Shown: piece after piece, positions 1-6,554 of the stretch
How the letters are laid out: each line of letters opens with the position of its first letter
Position numbering within the stretch: the first letter of the stretch is position 1
Assembly: GCA_027492035.1 (NCBI GenBank)
Contig: JAOZFT010000021.1
Span: 1 to 19,135 of the forward strand
Direction of reading: 5' to 3'
DNA from: Thermoproteota archaeon
Lineage (GTDB): Archaea; Korarchaeota; JAOZGF01; JAOZFZ01
DNA: 19,135 bases
The notes under the pieces: generated by a model
The model's database searches: none
What the model saw: the letters and a program-made list of their open reading frames with translations, nothing else
Told to the model about the DNA's origin: nothing
Program-made: the position numbers and the translations under genes

Positions 1-464
1 TTTCTTTGAATATTTCTAAGCCTCATTTTGTTCTGGAAGTAATGGATACTAATGGAAGCAACGTAAGAACTATTTATGATGGAGAGGATAACGTGTCAAC
101 TCCGTGTTTCCCTCCAGGCGTATACGACCCTTCCTGGAGCCCCGATGATCAATGGATAATATTTGAAAAACCTGTACATTACAACGGGGAAAATGGAGGA
201 GCGGGAGTGTGGCATATTTTCAAAATTAGGTCAGACGGAACTAATTTAATTGATTTAAGTGAATCAGGTGGACATGTAGACTGGGCTGAGTACACCCCTT
301 CATTTTCAAACAATGGGGAATTCGTTGTTTTCAGTGCTAGATACAGCCTCTTTAACTCATCCAAAGTAAATATAGATATATTTGAAATGGACAGTCGAGG
401 AGGGTTACTGAAAAAACTTACAAACAACAAGTTTTACAATGAATTCCCGATTTGGGTTAAGTAA
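1..464 (+). CDS. TolB-like beta-propeller protein, C-terminal fragment
   Basis: This is the 3' part of a gene that enters from the left edge; a TTG at 6 is in frame, but no ribosome binding site can be judged and the true start is probably outside. The about 153 visible residues contain repeated PD40/TolB-type blades: YDPSWSPDDQWIIF, then YTPSFSNNGEFVVFSAR, then an IFEMDSRGG...LTNN...FPIWVK closing strand. Each blade has the usual P-W/F-S-P-D/N-G-x-x-I/V-x-F core. Such propellers usually act outside the cell or at the membrane as protein-interaction platforms or as part of secreted enzymes; the partner is unknown here. It ends 27 bp from the convergent mini-gene on the minus strand. Family assignment is solid; specific function is not. 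Confidence 0.75.
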   Translation, partial: SLNISKPHFVLEVMDTNGSNVRTIYDGEDNVSTPCFPPGVYDPSWSPDDQWIIFEKPVHYNGENGGAGVWHIFKIRSDGTNLIDLSESGGHVDWAEYTPSFSNNGEFVVFSARYSLFNSSKVNIDIFEMDSRGGLLKKLTNNKFYNEFPIWVK

Positions 465-491
465 ACAATTTATTGGTTTCATTAAGTGTCT

Positions 492-659
492 TTATTCTTT
501 CAAGTAAGAATTTATTTCCTTTTTTAATTCATCTATTTCTCTAAGGAATTTTTTGATAGTCCTAGGTAAATGTTCCTCCTGTGCATTGATTGCTTTAGCT
601 GCTTCCTTAAACAGTTTATTTCTCTTTTTTAGTTTCAACAACTCTTCTTTGTTTAACAT
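492..659 (-). CDS. 55-residue helical mini-protein overlapping alaS 3' end, AlaRS-linker-like
   Basis: A small, highly charged, Lys/Glu-rich helical protein of 55 residues. An upstream in-frame start at 680 exists, but the ATG at 659 is preferred because the mRNA-sense sequence AAGGTG lies about six bases upstream. It overlaps the last 44 bases of alaS in another frame, so translational coupling is likely. Residues 20-52 (AAKAINAQEEHLPRTIKKFL...) align without gaps to residues 745-777 of the adjacent AlaRS (LASLLKVNEENVPEAVKNVF...), with 8 of 33 identities and matching hydrophobic positions; this is the A-x(10)-LP-x-T/A-I/V-K helical linker that follows the editing domain in AlaRS. It may be a stand-alone helical partner of AlaRS or a duplicated remnant. 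No known name is recognised. That it is expressed is inferred from the ribosome site. Confidence 0.6.
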   Translation of the reverse strand: MLNKEELLKLKKRNKLFKEAAKAINAQEEHLPRTIKKFLREIDELKKEINSYLKE

Positions 660-3024
660 TTTTAGGCACCTTTTTCTCAAAAAATTTTTTCCTTAACTTC
701 CTCGCCTTTTTTCTTAGGCTCTTCCATTCCTGAAAAACATTTTTTACAGCTTCGGGGACATTTTCTTCGTTTACTTTCAAAAGTGAAGCTAGTTCCCCCA
801 GCATTTCCTCCCTTTCCCTTAATTTCTTAAGGGCTGCTTCTCCAGCACAGAACTCTACCCTAACTACACCATCTTGGATTCTTTTAGTTCTTAGGATCAT
901 TATTACACCTACTTCTCCAGTAGTTTTACAATGTGTCCCGCCACAAGCTTCCACATCTATTCCTGGAATTTCTACAATCCTTAAAGTGCTTTGAGGAACA
1001 GCTCCTCCTTGATAAATTCTGAAACCATAAGTTTCTTCAGCTTTCATTCTTGGCATCCATTTTATTTTAACAGGTAAATTAAGCTCAACTATTCTGTTAG
1101 CTTCATTCTCTATTGCTTCAACCTCGTCTTCACTTAAGGATTTGTAGTGGGTGATGTCAAGTTTTGCGTGGTCAACATCTTTGAAGGCTGAATGTTGAAA
1201 AACCCAAGAACCTAAAACTTTCCTGGCAGCTGCGTTTACTATGTGTGTTGCAGTGTGATGTTTCCTTAAAGCTTCCCTTCGTTCTTTGTCAATATTTCCA
1301 GTTACTGTTTCACCTTCCCTGAAGCTTATTTCATCAAGTTTATGAAGAATAATTTCACCTATTTTTTCAACATCTAAAACTCTGCAACCATTTATGAAAC
1401 CTGTATCATGCAGCTGCCCACCTGAAGTTGGATAAAACAAGGTTTGATTTAACACTGCGAAGCTTCTAATTATCTTTAAAACTTCTGCTTTAAATTTGTA
1501 AGAGTAAGGCTCCTCATAAAAAAGTTTTTTAGTTTCAGGCAGTCCTTCTACAGGCAAAGAAATTCTGCTTTCTTCTTTTTCAACAGGTTTCTTTCTGGTG
1601 ATTTTGAAGTAAAAGTCTTCGGGGATTTTTATGTTTGGGAAATGTTCCTTGATCAAATCTGGAGTTATTCCGTGTGATTCATAGAGTTGAATAAGTTTCT
1701 TTTCTCCTATTTCAGACTCTTCCAGTTTAGACAATGTTTCTTTAGCTCTTTCCATCATTGATTTAAATCTTTGAGTTTCAATGTTTAATATTTCGTTGAT
1801 TTCATCTAGATGTTCCTCAAGTTCAGGGAAAAGAGGCTTAAGCTGTTTAGCATGAAGTTCACAAACATCTATAAGTTCAAAATCCCACTTAAACCTTTTA
1901 ATTAAGCTTAAAGCCCTTCTAAGAATGACTCTAAGGTTGTAACCCCCACCAACATTGCTTGGAATCATTCCGTCAGTTATGGCAAAAGTCAAGGCTCTAG
2001 TGTGATCCGCCACTGCATAAAGAGCTTGTAAAGGCTCTAAATTTTCATTGAGTTCATTAATTGAAACCCCTAATTTCTTAGCTATCACAAGCTTAGCTTT
2101 CCCTACATCCTTCACTTCGTCCAGGTTAAGTACACCAGCGAGTTTCCAGTAACTTAGCAAGAGGTTATTATCAACTGAAACACCTATTACCTTCTTCAAT
2201 TTACTTAAAACAGGTTCAAAAACAACATCATAACTTGTAGGTGAACCTGAAGATATCCAAGGGAACCTTTCCAAACCAGCACCCATATCGATAACTTTAT
2301 AAGGCATAGGTTTAGAGCCTGAAGGGGTGATAAGGAACTCTGTGAAAACAGCGTTACCAAGCTCTAAACCCCTAACAAAATACTCTAAACTGTAACCGAA
2401 AGCACCAGTTCCAAGCCATAAATCCTCCACAAAAACTATTTCTTCCGGTTTAATGCCGAAAACTTGAGTGAGCAATTTATAATCTAACTCTATGCATTTT
2501 TCCTTCCAGTACCCCTCCTTACCATTGTAAAGGCTATGCTGACCAACCATAACGAAACCTGTGTAATGTTTACCTGTTAAACCAACATTTGCGACATCGT
2601 TGAAACGGAGACAAGTTTGCGGCACAATCAAGGGATTAGCTGGAAACTCAAAAATAACATTTCCGTTCTCTACACGGTAAAAATCCACAATAGAAGCGCT
2701 TGTAAAATAAAGGGGGGGATACCATCTTGCCACTACAGGGTAACGAGCTATACTTTTATGTCCATTTTCAACAAAGAATTTTTCTATAGCTTTCCAAGCT
2801 TCAACATAGCTGAATTTTTTCTTTGTAGGAGGGTTTCCGATAAATTGGTAGGGACTGCAGGGTTGATCTGGACAAATTTCTCTTTCGGAATCCAGTGTCC
2901 AAAACCCTTTACCGCATTTCTTACATGTTTTTCTTTGGAACCCTTTGTTAATTAAGAAGGCAAGTTTGTAGTATTTCTGCCACTCCTTCGAAAACCTTTT
3001 TTTGAGAAAGTCTTTAGTGATCAT
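616..3024 (-). CDS. alaS: Alanyl-tRNA synthetase, archaeal type, lacking the C-Ala domain
   Basis: Charges tRNA-Ala with alanine in the cytoplasm and clears mischarged Ser/Gly in a second site. The 802 residues show the archaeal N-terminal zinc cluster (C34, C37, C51, C56), the class II catalytic core (PQTCLRFNDVANVG at 135-148, a glycine-rich stretch at 247-252 with DMGAGLER, and NVGGGYNLRVILRRA at 357-371), and the editing domain with its zinc ligands H590, H594, C694 and H698 (HHTATH and CGGTHC). After the editing domain a charged helix (735-785) runs into a Lys/Arg tail and stops. Archaeal AlaRS proteins are usually about 880-915 residues long, so the C-terminal C-Ala/DHHA1-like domain used for tRNA binding and dimerisation is absent. 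The ATG at 3024 has a GGTGA site nine bases upstream. The mini-ORF at 492-659 overlaps its end. Confidence 0.96.
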   Translation of the reverse strand: MITKDFLKKRFSKEWQKYYKLAFLINKGFQRKTCKKCGKGFWTLDSEREICPDQPCSPYQFIGNPPTKKKFSYVEAWKAIEKFFVENGHKSIARYPVVARWYPPLYFTSASIVDFYRVENGNVIFEFPANPLIVPQTCLRFNDVANVGLTGKHYTGFVMVGQHSLYNGKEGYWKEKCIELDYKLLTQVFGIKPEEIVFVEDLWLGTGAFGYSLEYFVRGLELGNAVFTEFLITPSGSKPMPYKVIDMGAGLERFPWISSGSPTSYDVVFEPVLSKLKKVIGVSVDNNLLLSYWKLAGVLNLDEVKDVGKAKLVIAKKLGVSINELNENLEPLQALYAVADHTRALTFAITDGMIPSNVGGGYNLRVILRRALSLIKRFKWDFELIDVCELHAKQLKPLFPELEEHLDEINEILNIETQRFKSMMERAKETLSKLEESEIGEKKLIQLYESHGITPDLIKEHFPNIKIPEDFYFKITRKKPVEKEESRISLPVEGLPETKKLFYEEPYSYKFKAEVLKIIRSFAVLNQTLFYPTSGGQLHDTGFINGCRVLDVEKIGEIILHKLDEISFREGETVTGNIDKERREALRKHHTATHIVNAAARKVLGSWVFQHSAFKDVDHAKLDITHYKSLSEDEVEAIENEANRIVELNLPVKIKWMPRMKAEETYGFRIYQGGAVPQSTLRIVEIPGIDVEACGGTHCKTTGEVGVIMILRTKRIQDGVVRVEFCAGEAALKKLREREEMLGELASLLKVNEENVPEAVKNVFQEWKSLRKKARKLRKKFFEKKVPKNVKQRRVVETKKEK

Positions 3025-3353
3025 GGTTTATTTCACCGAAACAGAAAGGATAAAAATTTTTACTTTTCCCCTTTTTAAAAGAAGAGACTGTAAAAAGTTT
3101 TAAATAAATCAGGAAATGAAAAACCTTCTTCCTTTTTCCTTTCTTCAAAGAATCCCTACTTATTCTTTAGAAAATTTATAAAAATCTCTGAATTAACCCA
3201 AACATGACGTAATAATTAAAAAGAAACAGAAAAGAAATGAAAAATATTTCAATGTACCACCATAAAATTTATAAGTTAATCTCTTGTAAGTTCAAGGTTG
3301 TATTCACCCTTTACAAGTATTTAATGGATTAATTTGAGAGGTGTTGAGAAGAA
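3025..3353. promoter_or_regulatory. Divergent intergenic region between alaS and the cyclase gene
   Basis: This AT-rich stretch of 329 bp has no convincing reading frame and must carry the two divergent promoters. For the rightward gene a TATA-like AAAATTTATAAG at 3264-3275 would place transcription start near 3296, giving a leader of about 58 bases that includes GAGAGGTG at 3336-3343. For alaS a TATA-like CTTTTAAAAA (minus strand, 3072-3081) would place the start near 3050. A second AAAATTTATAAAAAT at about 3172-3186 has no obvious partner. Assignments rest on motif and spacing only. Confidence 0.4.
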
Positions 3354-4142
3354 ATGGTTAAGTTGTATGATTTATCTCAACCTTTAGGCATACACACGCC
3401 TTTCTGGCCTTGGTATCCCCCTTTTAAAATGTACTATTTCAAAAGGAAAGTTGAACACGGAGTGAACGCCCAAATTATTGAAAGTTCCAATCATATAGGA
3501 ACCCATCTTGATGCTCCGCGACACTTCGTAACCGGAGGAAAAACAATAGATCAAATTCCTCTTGAGGACCTTTACGGACCTGGTGTAATAGTTGATTTAA
3601 GTGATGTACTTACTGATTTAGATGTTTACACTCCGGAGATGATTGAAGAAAGGGTTGATGTACATGATGGAGATATTCTAGTGTTGCACACAGGCTGGAG
3701 TAGATATGCGTGGTGTGGTTCAGAACCTGATGAGGAACGCTATGTTTTCTTCCATCCAGGAGCCCATCCTGACATGGTGGAGTGGCTGAAGAAAAAGAAG
3801 ATAAAGCTATGGATGGTTGATGCAGTTTCTACAGATCATCCAATGGATTTACCAATAGGTAGATTTCTTGGAAAAGGAACTTTTGGAACATGCGACAAAG
3901 TACGTGCCTTGGCTGAGAAAAAATTCGGCAAGGAGGGAGTGAAAAAACTTTTCCCACCTGAAGATTACCAGTTAACCCATAACAAACTTTTCCCTTACGA
4001 CATAATCCACGCAGAAAACCTTGGAGGAGACATTGACAAACCTGAGTTGCAGAATAAACGTTTAACAATTGGTTGCTTCCCATGGAAATTTGAAGGAGGA
4101 GAAGCAGCTTTCGCACGGGTAGTAGCATTCCTTGAAGAATAA
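3354..4142 (+). CDS. Cyclase-family (kynurenine formamidase-like) metal-dependent hydrolase
   Basis: A 262-residue soluble protein of the cyclase/KynB fold (Pfam cyclase family). The diagnostic metal-binding signature HxGTHxDxPxH is complete: H47, H51, D53 and H57 in NHIGTHLDAPRHF. Further family features are DGDILVLHTGWS near the middle, a FHPGAHPDMVEWL segment, and DAVSTDHPMD, which supplies conserved second-sphere residues. Members hydrolyse amides or lactone-like rings (N-formylkynurenine, isatin, and others); the substrate cannot be told from sequence. No tryptophan-degradation genes are nearby, so kynurenine formamidase should not be assumed. The ATG at 3354 has GAGAGGTG ten bases upstream. 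It appears to be its own transcription unit, ending before a T-rich run. Confidence 0.9.
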   Translation: MVKLYDLSQPLGIHTPFWPWYPPFKMYYFKRKVEHGVNAQIIESSNHIGTHLDAPRHFVTGGKTIDQIPLEDLYGPGVIVDLSDVLTDLDVYTPEMIEERVDVHDGDILVLHTGWSRYAWCGSEPDEERYVFFHPGAHPDMVEWLKKKKIKLWMVDAVSTDHPMDLPIGRFLGKGTFGTCDKVRALAEKKFGKEGVKKLFPPEDYQLTHNKLFPYDIIHAENLGGDIDKPELQNKRLTIGCFPWKFEGGEAAFARVVAFLEE

Positions 4143-4161
4143 AGAAAAACTTCTTCCCCCT

Positions 4162-4168
4162 TTTTTTC
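4162..4168 (+). terminator. T-rich run after the cyclase gene
   Basis: Seven T residues after a C-rich stretch, about 20 bases past the stop of the cyclase gene. Archaeal RNA polymerase can terminate at such T tracts without a hairpin. There is no stem here, so this is a plausible but weak call. Confidence 0.35.
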
Positions 4169-4270
4169 CATTACTTTTTTATTTCTGTAACTTGAATAAA
4201 TTAGGATCTTTTTCTAGAGGAAAGTAGGGAACAGAAGGGAAAAAGTTAAGCTTTAAAAGGGCTTTCTTTA

Positions 4271-4279
4271 CTTATAAAA
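4271..4279 (+). promoter_or_regulatory. TATA box of the SPFH gene, probably short-leader or leaderless
   Basis: CTTATAAAA is centred about 41 bases before the ATG at 4316. With archaeal spacing of about 26 bases, transcription would begin near 4300, leaving a leader of some 16 bases. No GGTG-type site precedes the ATG, unlike most genes in this window, which fits a short or absent leader. Confidence 0.4.
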
Positions 4280-4315
4280 AAAATTGTTTGAAAAAATTTT
4301 CTTCAATTTCCCAGA

Positions 4316-5287
4316 ATGAAACAAGGTGAAATAGTATTGTTTAACTCCTTTACCCAAGCCCTTACTTATATTCCGTTAACGTTTAATTCTTTCCAAGCGT
4401 TTGAAGACTTCTTTACATTAATTGTTTTAGCATTAGTTGTTTTAATTCTACTTGCTTTCTTGGGGTCAGCAATAAAAGTGGTTAAGGAATATGAGAGAAT
4501 AATTGTTTTCCGTTTAGGAAGATGCATAGGTGCAAAAGGACCTGGGATAGTTTTCTTAATTCCAATAATTGACAGACCGACGAAAGTAGACTTGAGAGAA
4601 ATGTATTTGGAAGTCAGCCACCAAACATGTTTTACAAAGGACAACGCCCCCACAGACATCGACTTCCTCATTTATTTCAAAGTCGTAGACCCTACCAGAA
4701 GCGTGTTACAAGTTCAAAACTTTGAAGGAGCCGCCACAGGAATAGCTACAACCACCTTAAGAGCTGTTGTTGGAGACATCATGCTTGACGAAGTGTTAGC
4801 CAAAAGGGAACGCATTAATGAAGTGTTGAGAACTAAGCTTGATGAAGTCACTGAACGTTGGGGAGTTAAGGTTACAAGTGTTGAAATACGTGAAATCCTC
4901 CCCCCTAGAGATGTTCAAGACGCAATGGTTAGACAGATGTCGGCAGAAAGAAACAGAAGAGCAATGGTTACGGAAGCTGACGGTAAAAGAGAAGCTGCAA
5001 TACTTGTTGCACAAGGTGAAAAGGAGTCAGCCATACTCAAGGCTGAAGGTGAGAGGAAAGCAGCCATACTTAAAGCTGAAGGCTATGCAAAGGCCTTAAG
5101 AACAGTTTACGAAGCAGCCAAAGAAGTTGACCCAAAAACCATGACTATTCAATACTTTGAAACCCTGAAATCTTTGGGAGCAAGTCCCTCAACAAAGTTT
5201 ATTTTTCCAATGGAATTTGCAGAGTTACTGAAACCTGTAAAGGAATTTGCTGAAAAATCAGTTAAGAAGGAGAATAGGAAGGAGTAG
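4316..5287 (+). CDS. SPFH/band-7 (stomatin-prohibitin-type) membrane protein
   Basis: A 323-residue protein with one N-terminal membrane segment (about 32-53, FFTLIVLALVVLILLAFLGS) followed by the SPFH domain (about 55-220). Recognisable stomatin motifs are EYERIIVFRLGR, GPGIVFLIPIID, TKDNAPTDIDFLIYFKVVDP and GVKVTSVEIREILPP. A long Ala/Glu/Lys coiled coil follows, with three near repeats of the form AILKAEGE/Y (about 225-262), and then FETLKSLGASPSTKFIFP, typical of stomatins. These proteins oligomerise at the membrane and organise lipid or protein complexes, often with an NfeD-type partner or protease; none is seen next to it here. Start at 4316 is the only good ATG ahead of the membrane segment. 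Family is certain, role is not. Confidence 0.93.
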   Translation: MKQGEIVLFNSFTQALTYIPLTFNSFQAFEDFFTLIVLALVVLILLAFLGSAIKVVKEYERIIVFRLGRCIGAKGPGIVFLIPIIDRPTKVDLREMYLEVSHQTCFTKDNAPTDIDFLIYFKVVDPTRSVLQVQNFEGAATGIATTTLRAVVGDIMLDEVLAKRERINEVLRTKLDEVTERWGVKVTSVEIREILPPRDVQDAMVRQMSAERNRRAMVTEADGKREAAILVAQGEKESAILKAEGERKAAILKAEGYAKALRTVYEAAKEVDPKTMTIQYFETLKSLGASPSTKFIFPMEFAELLKPVKEFAEKSVKKENRKE

Positions 5288-5407
5288 GGAGGAAAGAAAC
5301 ATTTTACAGGTTTCATGAACTTAACCTGGAACGTGTTGAAGGATCATTTTGTAATGGCTACATCCCTACAAAGTCTTCATTTTTCTTGAAAAGGATTTGT
5401 TTGACCC

Positions 5408-5413
5408 TTTTTT
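5408..5413 (+). terminator. T tract downstream of the SPFH gene
   Basis: Six T residues after GACCC, about 120 bases past the SPFH stop. It could end that transcript. No stem-loop supports it. The rest of 5288-5573 shows no gene; a TTTTTAAAG at about 5486-5494 may be the TATA box of the next gene. Confidence 0.2.
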
Positions 5414-5573
5414 AATGAAATAATTGATCTAACTTAATTTCCTCTGGAACAAAAATAAGGAAACCGAAAAGATTCAATAGAAAGGTTTTTAAAGGAAATA
5501 AAAATTCACAGGTTCAAAAATAAAGTATACACTTGGCAAGGGAAGTAAGTGCAACCTAAAAGGTGTTAATTTA

Positions 5574-6221
5574 TTGAAGGAAACAAAAGATTTAACTGTT
5601 AACTCAGCTGACAAGTTGACTGTTAAATTATCTGGTGCAGCTGTTTTAGCTGCTTTATCAGTGATTTTCCAAGCCTTACCCCCAATTTTCTTAACACCTT
5701 GGTTTATGAGAATAGATTTAGTTGCTGTGCCGTGGGTGATTTGCTGGGTTTTATTTGGTTACCGCGCTGCTTTAATTTCAATGATAGTTAGTGTTCCTAT
5801 AGTTGGTGCATTGGGTCCTTTTGCGGGAGGTTTCGTGGGAGCCGTCATGAAAAGTTTAGCTAGTGTTTGGATGTTCACTATCCCAGCTGTTTTCACCTAT
5901 AAGTCGAATGTAAATAGGTTATTGAAAAATAAGAAAATACTTTTAGCAGCTACTGTCGCAGCCATTGTAATTAGGGATGCAGCTACAGCTATAGTGAATC
6001 TTTACTTTGCAATACCTGTCTTTTTCGGGATGACACCAAACCAAGTAATAGATTTCTTCACAAACCCTAGGTTTCAAAGTTTTTTAGGCAAACAACTTGG
6101 TTTAATCGGTTTCACAGCTTACTTTGCAGAAGTTTTCTTCTGGAATACCGTCCAAGGGGTAATAGATATTTATTTGGGTTTAACTTTAGCCGTAATGGTT
6201 AAGAAAAGACTAAAGACGTAA
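5574..6221 (+). CDS. ECF transporter S component (vitamin/cofactor-type substrate binder)
   Basis: A 215-residue integral membrane protein with about five to six hydrophobic spans and a short hydrophilic N-terminus. The pattern WFMRIDLVAVPWVICWVLFGY (residues about 43-63) followed by GALGPFAGGFVGAVMKS matches the S-component fold of energy-coupling factor transporters, where a conserved D/P motif precedes a short-chain-G segment. Such proteins bind a vitamin or metal-cofactor precursor and work with a shared EcfT/EcfA energising module, which is not in this window. The substrate is not identifiable; a riboflavin-transporter-like pattern is only suggestive. The start is TTG at 5574, with AGGTG eight bases before it; no upstream ATG is in frame. 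No riboswitch fold was recognised in the leader. Confidence 0.8.
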   Translation: MKETKDLTVNSADKLTVKLSGAAVLAALSVIFQALPPIFLTPWFMRIDLVAVPWVICWVLFGYRAALISMIVSVPIVGALGPFAGGFVGAVMKSLASVWMFTIPAVFTYKSNVNRLLKNKKILLAATVAAIVIRDAATAIVNLYFAIPVFFGMTPNQVIDFFTNPRFQSFLGKQLGLIGFTAYFAEVFFWNTVQGVIDIYLGLTLAVMVKKRLKT

Positions 6222-6229
6222 CAGTTCCT

Positions 6230-6460
6230 CTACTTATGGGGGAAGAGTAGATTACCTACTTCTTCAAAAACTGCTTCAAAACCTTTCACGAATTCACCTT
6301 TTCCTAAAATCCTTTAAAATACAAGGGTTCCTTCATTTTTATAAAGCTTGATAATGAAGTGCAGAAGTTCATGAACCTTACTATATTTAAACAGAGTATT
6401 TAAACAGAGGATCCGCTTTATAAGCCTCAATAACTTTTACTTCGCACATTTACTAAACAT
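6230..6460 (-). pseudogene. Possible decayed small gene with two in-frame stops
   Basis: On the minus strand an ATG at 6460, preceded by AAAGGAG about ten bases upstream, opens a 77-codon frame interrupted by TAA at codon 8 (6437-6439) and codon 49 (6314-6316), ending in TAG at 6230-6232. The stretches between the stops read like protein, for example KVHELLHFIIKLYKNEGTLVF and, after the second stop, GKGEFVKGFEAVFEEVGNLL. The 13-bp tandem repeat falls inside it, and a 13-bp duplication would shift the frame. No family is recognised. The frame could be chance in AT-rich DNA, so this is tentative. Confidence 0.3.
6384..6409. repeat. Perfect 13-bp tandem repeat, two copies
   Basis: TATTTAAACAGAG occurs twice back to back (6384-6396 and 6397-6409) without mismatch. 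It lies in the convergent gap and inside the suspected decayed frame. Likely a replication-slippage duplication; each copy also resembles a TATA element. Confidence 0.9.
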
Positions 6461-6554
6461 CCTTCGTTCTCCTTTCCTAAAAAAAGTATTTTGAAACAAA
6501 AACCTTTTAGACATTTATTCAGGAGATAACCTAATTACCAGAAAAGTATTGGTT

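Larger units (their letters stand above)
6222..6554. other. Convergent intergenic region with no intact gene
   Basis: This 333-bp gap lies between the 3' ends of the ECF S-component gene and the SpoIIM-like gene. It contains a weak 6-bp stem (TCTACT at 6229-6234 with AGTAGA at 6246-6251) just after the ECF stop, a perfect 13-bp tandem repeat (6384-6409), and a minus-strand frame with two internal stops described separately. No RNA gene was recognised. Confidence 0.6.

Noticed and set aside
616-680. A single frameshift that would join AlaRS to the mini-ORF
   Set aside because: AlaRS already has its own linker copy, and the mini-ORF repeats that motif and stops without a C-Ala domain, so a fused protein would be abnormal; a ribosome site also favours a separate gene.
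2617-2955. A 112-codon plus-strand frame inside alaS
   Set aside because: It is antisense to the zinc cluster and catalytic core of AlaRS, which are clearly the real coding sense.
5514-5573. A possible riboswitch in the leader of the ECF S-component gene
   Set aside because: The inferred leader is only about 55 bases, and no conserved aptamer motif or strong stem was found by eye.
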